Assembly (NCBI GenBank): GCA_028565635.1
Contig: JAOXYB010075055.1
Location: forward strand, 3,560 to 23,560
Source of the DNA: Phoronis ovalis
Taxonomy: Eukaryota; Phoronida; Phoronidae
Direction of reading: 5' to 3'
Length of the DNA stretch: 20,001 nucleotides
Below the pieces are notes generated by a model that saw only the letters and a list, made by a program, of their open reading frames with translations, was not told the origin of the DNA and did no database searches. Positions 9,501 through 16,400 of this stretch are shown one piece after another. The translations under genes were made by a program, and so were the position numbers. The first letter of the stretch is position 1. Every line of letters begins with the position of its first letter.

Positions 9501-9987
9501 TTAATTAAAATTACTCAACTGGGAAATAAAAATTTCAAGCTAACAAATGAAATTTTTGACATCACCAAGCTGGTGACCTCTGGTCAAGACAGACGATCAG
9601 TTTTCCATCACAAGAAATCAACAACTCTGGTGGAGATGTGAAGTCAAACATTTTCCTTTAATTTGCTTTTGGTAATTTAACTGTATATTTTACGGCAATT
9701 CTCAGAAAGGCCAGTTTTCTTATCTCCTTTATGTGGCCTTTATACACATGCTTGACTGCTGTTGAACGGAAAGAATATTCCTGAATATATGTAAAACATT
9801 TTCCTATCTCCAGGGTCAATGCTTGATTAACGTTTGTGGAGATGCAGTACAAGTTACATATGATAGTGGTATGCAGTCACCACAGTCTGCATCAACTGGT
9901 ACACCAAGCAGGTCAAGTATTTCTCCAAGGACTGTTGATTTAGTTAAAGTGAATTTGTTTCCTTTAAAGAAAAGTGGTGATACATAA
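413..9987 (+). CDS. C2CD5: C2CD5-like protein, C-terminal part (5 exons, 5' end outside window)
   Basis: The joined exons 413-545, 1367-1416, 1561-1686, 9031-9177 and 9814-9987 give 209 residues ending in TAA. All introns are GT-AG; the first visible one is phase 1 and the other three are phase 0. The call rests on the segment GGKIETYIGNLSFFYIREST, then FVHSVIIEVQAIVRAHVAAL, then QCLINVCGDAV. I recognise these from the conserved C-terminal region of animal C2CD5 (KIAA0528/CDP138). That protein has an N-terminal C2 domain and is reported to act in insulin-stimulated GLUT4 vesicle traffic in mammals. The C2 domain would be encoded left of the window. The last 38 residues are Ser/Thr/Pro-rich and not obviously conserved. 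The intron 1687-9030 hosts a complete gene on the other strand. The family call is firm from recalled similarity; cellular function in this organism is inference. Confidence 0.88.
1367..1416 (+). CDS. C2CD5: C2CD5-like exon (50 nt, basic linker)
   Basis: Acceptor TTTCCTAG ends at 1366 and donor CAT|GTAAGT follows 1416, a near-consensus site. With the G carried from the previous exon it gives 17 codons, GTKPLKSKKTHKAVKYH, a lysine-rich linker just before the conserved block. It is too short to find by ORF scanning. Confidence 0.72.
1561..1686 (+). CDS. C2CD5: C2CD5-like exon, conserved PGG...FFYIRES block
   Basis: Acceptor GTTTCAG ends at 1560 and donor GAG|GTAATT follows 1686. The exon is 42 codons in phase 0. 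It begins TPLAQRYGVNLTPLCYIPGG and ends FFYIRESTSVKE. This matches my recollection of the conserved region of C2CD5 immediately before the segment encoded by the exon at 9031. The following intron is 7,344 bases. Confidence 0.88.
3267..3424 (-). CDS. Gene A exon 4: C-terminal end of CTHRC1-type domain
   Basis: Acceptor TTGTTTTAG|TGTCTGG; the stop TAA is at 3269-3267. The exon encodes VSGICYGIPAGDVQIDFKVG, then a cysteine-rich GCNCGFFTCPPSDASTG and ASHLIIEEIRN. It matches the VEGLCEGIGAG ... DASTGW ... IIIEEL end of CTHRC1. Cys464 and Cys469 are extra relative to gene B and to my recollection of the vertebrate protein. Confidence 0.92.
3267..8278 (-). CDS. Secreted coiled-coil protein with CTHRC1-type C-terminal domain (gene A, 4 exons)
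   Basis: CDS join on the minus strand is 8278-7234, 4789-4716, 4184-3983 and 3424-3267, giving 492 residues. Residues 1-22 are a signal peptide (hydrophobic LSLLVVIFG, then SCAKGQ). Residues about 23-348 are a Leu/Gln/Asn/Lys-rich heptad-like stalk with N-glycosylation sequons at N121, N139, N160, N279 and N300. Within the stalk, the segment from Y94 recurs from Y239, a 145-residue period. Residues 349-492 match the CTHRC1 head: NIKQISW, WWFELNGVECSNP, VSGICYGIPAG, KVGGC, DASTGFGNVASHLIIEEI. There is no Gly-X-Y collagen repeat, unlike vertebrate CTHRC1. CTHRC1 is secreted and linked to Wnt/planar polarity signalling and matrix remodelling in vertebrates; whether that applies here is unknown. 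Intron phases are 1, 0 and 1. The whole gene lies antisense in a C2CD5 intron. No canonical poly(A) signal was seen within about 250 bases of the stop. A C1q/fibrinogen-type head was considered, but the motifs fit CTHRC1 best. Confidence 0.9.
3983..4184 (-). CDS. Gene A exon 3: core of CTHRC1-type domain
   Basis: Acceptor TTTATTTAG|AAACTA and donor GTTG|GTAAGA bound 67 codons plus one base. The exon contains SGLWLSFYGVLKV, then CNRWWFELNGVECSNP and YLRGADEYYSPS. The CxRWxFxxNGxECS signature is the clearest CTHRC1 hallmark. Its cysteines fall at residues 405 and 417. Confidence 0.9.
4716..4789 (-). CDS. Gene A exon 2: start of CTHRC1-type domain
   Basis: Acceptor TTATTTTCAG lies just 5' on the minus strand and donor CCAG|GTATTA follows. 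With the carried G it encodes 25 residues, including TRNIKQISWNTESTLDSTSI. The paralogous exon in gene B reads TRNIRQVVWNHDSSLDCSSI, which confirms the frame. It corresponds to the N(Y)KQCAW region of CTHRC1, but the cysteine is replaced by Ile. Gene A has three extra residues at the 5' edge. Confidence 0.85.
5131..7180. mobile_element. Candidate ~2 kb non-autonomous DNA transposon, Harbinger-like ends
   Basis: The left end reads GGGACAGGTCAGAAATT. The right end, reverse-complemented, reads GGGACTGGTCAGAAATTG, and both continue toward a GGGTTGG motif. TAA directly flanks both ends (5128-5130 and 7181-7183), which fits the 3 bp TWA target of PIF/Harbinger elements. Just inside both ends are G-run/T-run units (such as GGGGGTTG...TTTTTTGTGCA) with a period of roughly 30 bases. 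No transposase ORF is present. It could instead be two separate small elements in opposite orientation; a 3 bp flank match is weak evidence by itself. Confidence 0.5.
5298..5740. mobile_element. 443 bp MITE with 56 bp inverted repeats (Mutator-like)
   Basis: The arms 5298-5353 and 5685-5740 are inverted copies that match at 50 of 56 positions by eye. They start CAGTCTGAATAAATCC and end ACGTCTGGGC. The flanks CATTTACAC (5289-5297) and CGTTTACAC (5741-5749) match at 8 of 9 bases, a probable 9 bp target-site duplication. Long inverted repeats plus a 9 bp duplication are typical of Mutator-like elements. No coding capacity. The element is nested inside the larger 5131-7180 insert and is therefore the younger insertion. 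Confidence 0.8.
7234..8278 (-). CDS. Gene A exon 1: signal peptide and coiled-coil stalk
   Basis: The ATG at 8278 begins MKLNIATLSLLVVIFGSCAKG, a good signal peptide with a likely cleavage near residue 19-22. Donor CTAG|GTCAGT lies at 7233 after 348 codons plus one base. The open frame runs 14 codons further into the intron, but the gene B donor sits at the same aligned position (KL, then G). Typical coiled-coil text is LTQMEATIGSLTNKVQELEN. The only cysteines are C18 (signal peptide) and C62. Confidence 0.9.
8279..8380 (-). promoter_or_regulatory. Proximal upstream region of gene A, conserved with gene B
   Basis: The roughly 100 bases upstream of the gene A ATG align with those upstream of gene B. 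Shared blocks on the plus strand are TTACTG near the ATG, GATACAGATTATG against GGTACAGAGTATA, and TTATCTG at 8367-8373. On the minus strand the last block reads CAGATAA, a GATA-type core, 89 bases 5' of the ATG (87 in gene B). The block probably holds the core promoter and short 5' UTR. The transcription start is not identified and factor binding is inference. Confidence 0.5.
9031..9177 (+). CDS. C2CD5: C2CD5-like exon, conserved EVQAIVRAHVAALSGNA block
   Basis: Acceptor TATTTACAG ends at 9030 and donor CAG|GTATCA follows 9177. The exon is 49 codons in phase 0. It contains FVHSVIIEVQAIVRAHVAAL followed by SGNALVSYRM and ends NPHKNQ. The local C+G content is visibly higher than in the surrounding intron. 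The Glu expected before Gly-Gly in vertebrate proteins is Cys here, at the exon junction. Confidence 0.92.
9814..9987 (+). CDS. C2CD5: C2CD5-like terminal exon with stop
   Basis: Acceptor TCCTATCTCCAG ends at 9813. The exon continues the frame as GQCLINVCGDAVQVTYDS, where GQCLINV is the recognisable part. A Ser/Thr-rich tail follows, and TAA is at 9985-9987. The exon is 58 codons including the stop. Confidence 0.88.
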   Translation, partial: GQCLINVCGDAVQVTYDSGMQSPQSASTGTPSRSSISPRTVDLVKVNLFPLKKSGDT

Positions 9988-10393
9988 CACTAGGATGAAA
10001 TTCTATAGGGAAAGTGTTAGCTATGACAAGAATTAATGCATTAGGATTTCGAGTTGTTCAAGGACTTTGTATATTTTTCTAAAACTTGTTGGGCATCAGT
10101 AAAGTAGTCATTGTTTGCAAATGTTAGCCTTAAATTTGTAAGTTGACAAATTAGTTTTGTAACTAAACTGTTACATACCAAGTTGAGACACTAATTAAGT
10201 CTCTAAAGCTTGAAGCTGTGAAATGTGATGCACATAAAAATACAATGCAGCTGTAAAATTATAGCATTTTAGCGAATAATTGTTGAAACTCTAGAAAAAT
10301 CACTGTCATGAACACTAAAATGTAAAAATGATGCTTAAGAATGTCACCATCATTTCCTTATGTATTGTAGACCATATATAAGTATCGAATAAA
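9988..10393 (+). other. C2CD5: 3' UTR of the C2CD5-like gene
   Basis: Non-coding AT-rich sequence lies between the TAA at 9987 and the AATAAA at 10388. No other canonical AATAAA was seen between them on this strand, so a UTR of about 400 to 420 nt is the simplest model. The exact cleavage site is not determined. Confidence 0.55.
10388..10393 (+). terminator. C2CD5: Poly(A) signal AATAAA for the C2CD5-like gene
   Basis: AATAAA in the context TCGAATAAAATTT is followed by a T-rich run (AAAGTTTTTTTAAG). It is the first canonical signal downstream of the stop codon on the plus strand. Confidence 0.65.
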
Positions 10394-11737
10394 ATTTAAA
10401 AGTTTTTTTAAGTAGGTTTTACAAGCTGATTGTGGAATAACTGTCAAACATTGTCCAAAACCATTTGCACCAATTTATTGAACAGTCCTGGTATTTGAAA
10501 ATAAATTTGCCAAAAAAGTCTTTGAAAGATGATATTATGCAAGAACTTGACTAACTGTATTTGTTTTTGTGGAAGCTATTTGCTGGTGAGGTTATCAAAG
10601 AAAGTGACCTGACATAGACATTCTACTTTTATTCCCTCTACAAAAAGCAGCTGCTGTAAATATACATATTGATGCCGTACTCATTTCAATTAAACGAACA
10701 TTGTCCACCCGGTTCCCGCACTCCCAACAAAAGATGTAACACATGACAGTAATGTGTTTTTTAAATGATCACCTAAACGCTGATTTTTCCTTAATTTAGT
10801 ACAGAACCCCTATTTTCGCGAAAACAAGGTTATTTTGCACTGAAACACAAATTTTTTAGGTTTTCAAGGAGACAAAATTACATTTCTACCCTTTCTATGT
10901 GGTACTGAATAATTAGGCTCAGTCAATGAAGGTAAGTTTAGCTTGAGTAGGTAAGCAAACATGAACAACAACAAGAACAAAGTTTTTCCTGTACTTTTTT
11001 ACTCAGTTTTAGTATGAATCTGATCACGATTCCCTCGATTCCGTACCCTATTTTTTATATTCAAGGTGTCCTTTTCTAAAATCTACCCTTTTTCAAGTTT
11101 TGAGGACTGCATTTTTTTTTTAAATAACCCGCCGTTTCCGCAAATTTCGTAACAATCGTGCAGTCCCATATCATTTTACAAGACTGACTTTAAAAAACTG
11201 AATCCTGCAAAAATTTAGTATTTGTGAGCATTTTCGATGTGTCTGCAAAACTTTTATATATATGACATGATATTTAATGGACATATATTCACACAAAACA
11301 GTGACACTGACAAAGCAAAGTTAATAAAAAATATATCAGTCTAGGTAATGTGCAATGAATATATTTCTCATACATGTAGCTCACATTTTTGGTGAATAAC
11401 ATATGCCCAATGGCATATAGTTCCAGAAGTATAGACTGAGGATATTGTGTGAGAATAAGAAAAACAGTGTCACTTTCATTCCTACAATATCTTCATCCTA
11501 GCTAGATGCAATTATTATATGACAAGCTTCTGGGAATATTTGTATGCCTGGTGATATACGACATAACTTTTGTTTTATCATTAAACTCAATACATGTATT
11601 TGTAAAAACTATAAAGCTGTTATTGCGAAATAAAGAAAGTGTTACATACAACAACAATATGCCCAGCCACTATGCAGATGGGGATAATTATTACACCAAC
11701 AAATGTTGTGTGTTAATTGGTTTAATATAATAAATAA
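10394..11737. other. Intergenic DNA, no gene recognised
   Basis: This lies between the C2CD5 poly(A) signal and the repeat at 11738. The part about 10690-11160 differs in texture, with C-rich motifs (CACCCGGTTCCCGCAC, CCCGCCGTTTCCGC) and short TACCCT-containing segments. It may be an old repeat, but I found no defined ends. A small hairpin ATATGCC-CAAT-GGCATAT sits at 11401-11418. Open frames here, including 11506-11730, show no family similarity or splice structure. Confidence 0.6.
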
Positions 11738-12073
11738 CTGGGGAGGGCACTTACATATATTATGAATACAGGGGTGTGCTAACTAAATGGATTACTTTTT
11801 CACCGATTCTAAAAATTGGTCCACTTTTCACAGAAATGTCCCTAAGAATGGGTCCATTTCTTCACAAAATCCCTAAAAGTGGGTAATTTTTTCACGATTT
11901 CATTTAGCCTTTCCGGGGGATTTTTCAGAGAAAACCTTAAAATGGGTCCTTTTTGTTAGTGAGAGACAAAACATTAAAAACTTGTCCATTTTTGAGACCA
12001 AAATCTCTAAAAATGAATAGATATTTTGAATTTGGGCTGCATCCCCATGTAAAATAATGTCAGTACCTCCCAG
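11738..12073. mobile_element. 336 bp element with short inverted ends and inner 31 bp periodicity
   Basis: The left end CTGGGGAGGGCACTTACAT and the right end, reverse-complemented, CTGGGAGGTACTGACATTA are imperfect inverted repeats. Inside, units resembling CCTAAGAATGGGTCC...TTCACAAAAT recur near 11810, 11841 and 11872, with a degraded copy further right, a period of about 31 bases. No convincing target duplication and no ORF. It is probably a non-autonomous DNA transposon with an internal minisatellite. Confidence 0.6.
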
Positions 12074-12350
12074 GGATATCATATCTTGCAAAAATGTTTG
12101 GAACCTGCCGTGTCTGTGGAATATATCAAAGTGAGGATATTGCATGTTATTTTTTCTATATTTCAATTTTTTTATATACTAAATTTACAGCTTGCCAATT
12201 ATTTGTTATTGCACAATTAGCTAATTTATACAGCTTTAGACTTGAGGAATCGAAGATAATATTACATTATTTCAAAATGTTGCTCCTTCTATTTGATAAT
12301 TTGTTATTGTTTAAGGCTTATAATTTATAGATAATTTTTTTAAGATCTTT
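12074..12350. other. AT-rich spacer, nothing recognised
   Basis: This spacer lies between two repeat elements. The open frame at 12094-12330 has no homology or splice support and reads like AT-rich random sequence (runs of Phe, Leu, Tyr and Ile). Confidence 0.6.
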
Positions 12351-13230
12351 CTATGCTATTACTGTTGATATCATAATGTATAAATAACCGAAATTTTGCA
12401 ATAACTTTGGGAAAAACATAATTTCCTTCAAGGCACCTGAATAAAAGTGAAAACGGTGACACCACCTAATGTAGAACGTGGTATTTTGAATTTTTCAAAT
12501 GCTGATTTTTTTATGAAAAATGTTTTAAAAACTTGGACGTAAAATCAACATAGAAAACAAGTATCTCGCCAGATGTCGCCGAAAATCATAAGGAGGGTAG
12601 TTAGAAGAGCTTTATGCACCAGGGACAATGCCAAAACATACGAAATATGCAGAATCACTGTGTGATGATTATCACAATTTTTCTATGTGTCCTGTAAAAC
12701 ATTGCCAAAACATTCCACATGGAAGTTTCTTTTCAATAACGTTTACGAGGTGTAAATATGTTTGCCTATTTTTTTCCTCATGAAGTTTCAAAATATTATT
12801 TATAACTTGTTTGGTATATAGTCGGATAGTTTGCTTTTAAGCGGCATGCTTCTCGCTACTTTTTGGAGTGTCCCTTAGTAAAGTTCATGTCACGTAAGTG
12901 CTAGACAAAAGATTCTTTACACTGATGGTGTACTTCTCAATTGATATGCTAATTACCACCGTTTTCCTTTAGTGTTGCTTTCCCATGTAAAGCGAGTGCA
13001 GCGACATCTGGCGAGATACTTGTTTCCTATGTTGCTTTTACTTCAAAGTTTTTAGAACATTTTTCATAAAAAAGTGAGCATTTCAAAAATTTAAAATACC
13101 ACAGACTGTAGATTAGGTGGTGTCGCCGTTTTCACTTTTATTCAGGTGTCTTGAAGGAATTTATGTTTTTCCCAAAGCTATTGCGAAATTTCGATTATTT
13201 ATACATTATGAGATGAACAGTAGTGTATAG
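12351..13230. mobile_element. ~880 bp foldback (inverted-repeat) element
   Basis: The arms 12372-12579 and 13001-13210 are inverted copies about 208-210 bases long, close to 88 percent identical by eye. Matching landmarks are CATAATGTATAAATAA, CTTTGGGAAAAACATAA, GGTGACACCACCTAAT against GGCGACACCACCTAAT, and AAGTATCTCGCCAGATGTCGC at the inner ends. Weaker matching (TACTGTTGATAT against TACTGTTCATCT) extends the arms out to about 12351 and 13230. The unique centre of about 420 bases has no ORF. I see no clear target-site duplication. The element ends 68 bases from the gene B stop codon. Confidence 0.85.
13137..13142 (-). terminator. Candidate poly(A) signal for gene B, inside the foldback arm
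   Basis: AATAAA on the minus strand (TTTATT at 13137-13142) lies 155 bases past the gene B stop. It is the nearest canonical signal. It sits in the right arm of the foldback element, so the gene may use a transposon-supplied 3' end. The mirror copy at 12441-12446 points the other way. No transcript evidence. Confidence 0.45.
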
Positions 13231-13297
13231 TTACAAGCCAAATGTGTCATTTTACTTTTGCATTTTGTCAATAGGAAGAATGTGGATTTTGGAAATG

Positions 13298-13449
13298 TTA
13301 TTTCGCAATTTCCTCTATGATGATATGACTAGCTATCTGCCCTAAACCTGTATAAGCATCGCCAGTTGGATAACCATATTTTCCACATCCTCCCACCTTG
13401 AAAACAATCGTTACAGTTCCAGCAGGTATCCCATAACAGATTCCAGACA
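13298..13449 (-). CDS. Gene B exon 4: C-terminal end of CTHRC1-type domain
   Basis: Acceptor TTTATTTCAG|TGTCTGG; the stop TAA is at 13300-13298. It reads VSGICYGIPAGTVTIVFKVG, GCGKYGYPTGDAYTGLG and IASHIIIEEIAK. It is two residues shorter than gene A exon 4 at the cysteine-rich loop, where CNCGFFTCPPS is replaced by CGKYGYPTG, closer to the vertebrate CTHRC1 loop. Confidence 0.92.
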
Positions 13450-16400
13450 CTGAAATAAACGAAAATTTATTAGTATTTATTAATATCAGATACTCTGTAT
13501 GAATTATTGTAGATGTGATATTTTTACATTTTTGTTTTTAGTACTACTATAACTATTTCCATATTATTGTTTGACACAGCTAGGCTAACAGTTTTGTCAG
13601 TGATTGTCTGAACTCAACAAAAATATAAGTTTGTATAGATCAAATTAATAATCCGTTACTTTTGGGATTACTTTAAAATGCATTATTTTCCTCACGCACA
13701 AATACAAAATCTGGCAATCAAGTTGTGAAACATATGGGTCAAACAAATGATCAAAGCATCATGTGTATGTTAGCGATAAACTTGTATTCCTTGAAGCATC
13801 CAAAACTGATCTTTAATTATTGTGCAGGCAGTTTGTGTAAATTTTTATATAATACTAAAGTCAACCATCTAATTATCAAGCTTTTAACTTACTACTGTTT
13901 ATTCTCGGTCTGAATCCTGCCGATTGATCCCTTAATACAATGACATGCATAAACTCTATACATAGATTGCCATCTAGCGCAAAATAACTTAGATCACCAT
14001 CTGATGTTCAGTAATACCAGTACCATTACAGACGATCATATTGTAATGTAATTTTAAGTTTAATATCAAAGGGTTGTAGCTCCAAGAAGCAGCATTGAAA
14101 CTTTCAACAGGTCTGACATGTTTGATATTTAAAAGTTGAAAAATGAACTATAACAGTCACATTTCCAAGCTGCAAGAATGGTGATTCATTTGGGAGTCTC
14201 GTACTTCAAGATTTTAAAAATAAGTTGTTTGAGGTAATTTTACTGAACTCCTACCTTCATCAATTACCTATACGGTACATTTACAAAGGAAGCAGAGATT
14301 GAATCACCATATTACGTAAAATGAGATAATTAAAATCATGAAAACATTTTAAGCAGCATTTTGCATCCACATCTATGTAACATCAATGTCTGGAAGAAAC
14401 TTTGGTATATATGTGATCATGTTGAGCCTCATGAAAGCAAGCGATTTAGCACTACCAACTGCCAGTGTTAACTATTATATAAGAACATTTTTATTTCCTA
14501 TTTCTGATCTTTATTTATTAACATTACTGCAGATACTGCCTATCTAGTATCCTAATTATGCATTTTTGAAGAAAAAAAATAGTACACAATCATGCAAGCA
14601 CATTTTCTTTGTATCACTGAGATGGGCATGCATGTCTGCCTGTACATTAACATGCTTTATTGTAAAAAAACACAATTTGTGAACAAAAATGCGTACATAG
14701 ACATTGATTTGAGTCGCATTCCATGATGTCTTTTTGCTTACATACTTTCCTATGTTATAACACAAGTCGACATTAATCTGGTTGCAATACCTATGTATTA
14801 AGTTATGTAGACTGTCATGTTTGGACGAATATGTTGTGTGTGTGCGTAATATGAAAATATCAGTAATATGTTATTACTATTGTTCTCACACTTACCCACA
14901 GAAGGGGTGAAATAGTCATCTGTACCTCGCACAGCTATTACGCCTTCAACTTTTGCGGGATTAGAACATTCTGCTCCATTCAGTTCAAACCACCAGCGGC
15001 CACATCGGTATACTCCCATTTTGCCTTTAACTCTAAGCACTCCATAAAATGATAGCCATAAGCCTGAATGTGTTTCTTTCTTATGATATTGTACTGTCTA
15101 AATATAGATATTACATTTATATATAAATAGATATTAAATTATATTGAGACAGGTGGCAGCAGTCTTTTGTTCACAATATTTCTGCATTTTTGTAGCAACT
15201 GGCCTAACTCCTTTTTTATTGAGTACTGACTTCATGAAATATCTCTTAGATGTTCAAAAATAACTGCATCAGGTTATAAACTAAAGATACAACTACCATA
15301 AATAAAACTGTGTCAAACTTATTTCGTTTTTCAGCAGAAATAAAGCAACAAATTCAACATGATAATCATGAAAGGTTTCTACTTGGTAAAAGACAGACCG
15401 ACACTGTACAAAACTTACATTTTCAGTAAACAGAATTTTATTTTTGGCCTTACATTCTTTTTTGCAATTTTTTCTTTTTAGCTACTTTTACCTCAATTGA
15501 GCTGCAATCCAGGGAGGAATCGTGGTTCCAAACAACCTGTCTGATATTTCTAGTTCCTGAATTCTCTGTATCATAAAACAAACAAAATTACCAAGTCAAC
15601 TAAAGCCTTGCTTATTAGTGATAAAGGATGTTGGTCAAATGTATACTTGCAGGGCTTCATTACACTGAAAACTTGCCCTGGGTGGATGTATTTTTTATAA
15701 TACATAGACCCTATATTGGATGTTGATTGAAAACAAATACAAATCTGAATTAAGTGTACTTTAGATAAAAAAGGTTACTTTCATATATCTTTTAAAATAA
15801 TTTAATAATCCTACCATTGCGCCAACAGATTAATTATTTTTTTATTAATTTGTTTCTGCTATGTGCCCATCTTGCTGTAAACAGACCATTTGTATACACT
15901 TGGTGGAGCAACCAGTCATGTAGCAAACATTCCCAGCATATCACATTTTATGAAAGAACAATGCTAAATTCTCTGCTTCCTTCACAGACTGAGTCAAACC
16001 CCCAAAAAAAAATAATAATCTCCATGGTCTAGGAAATGCCTTCTATTTGTAATTTATTTTAGTATTTTAATCCAATTGTTTATTAATATTTCTTAGTACT
16101 ACTTTGATTAAATTTCACACCTTACTGCATTTTTTAAGCTTCAGGTTTTAAAAATCAGGAATTATATTCAACTTAAGGATGCTGGTACCAAAGGTCTGAC
16201 TGGTGCACTCAAGGGCATGCAAATAGTCCTGAGACTACAGTTAAAGAACAGCGTTTACAACAGCTGTCTATCACTTGAATGCACTACATTTTACAGTGAA
16301 ACTATACTTAGTCTATAGTAACTCCATTACCTTCCAAAATACAGAAAATTTGATTTACTTATAAGAATGCTTTAATTAATACTAACTGATAGAATGGATC

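Noticed and set aside
10690-11160. Possible transposon with C-rich ends
   Set aside because: I could not find inverted or direct terminal repeats or a target duplication; only the texture differs from the surroundings.
14798-15040. 80-residue minus-strand ORF as a separate small protein
   Set aside because: Its N-terminal part is gene B exon 3; the rest is read-through past the donor at 14895 into intron 3.
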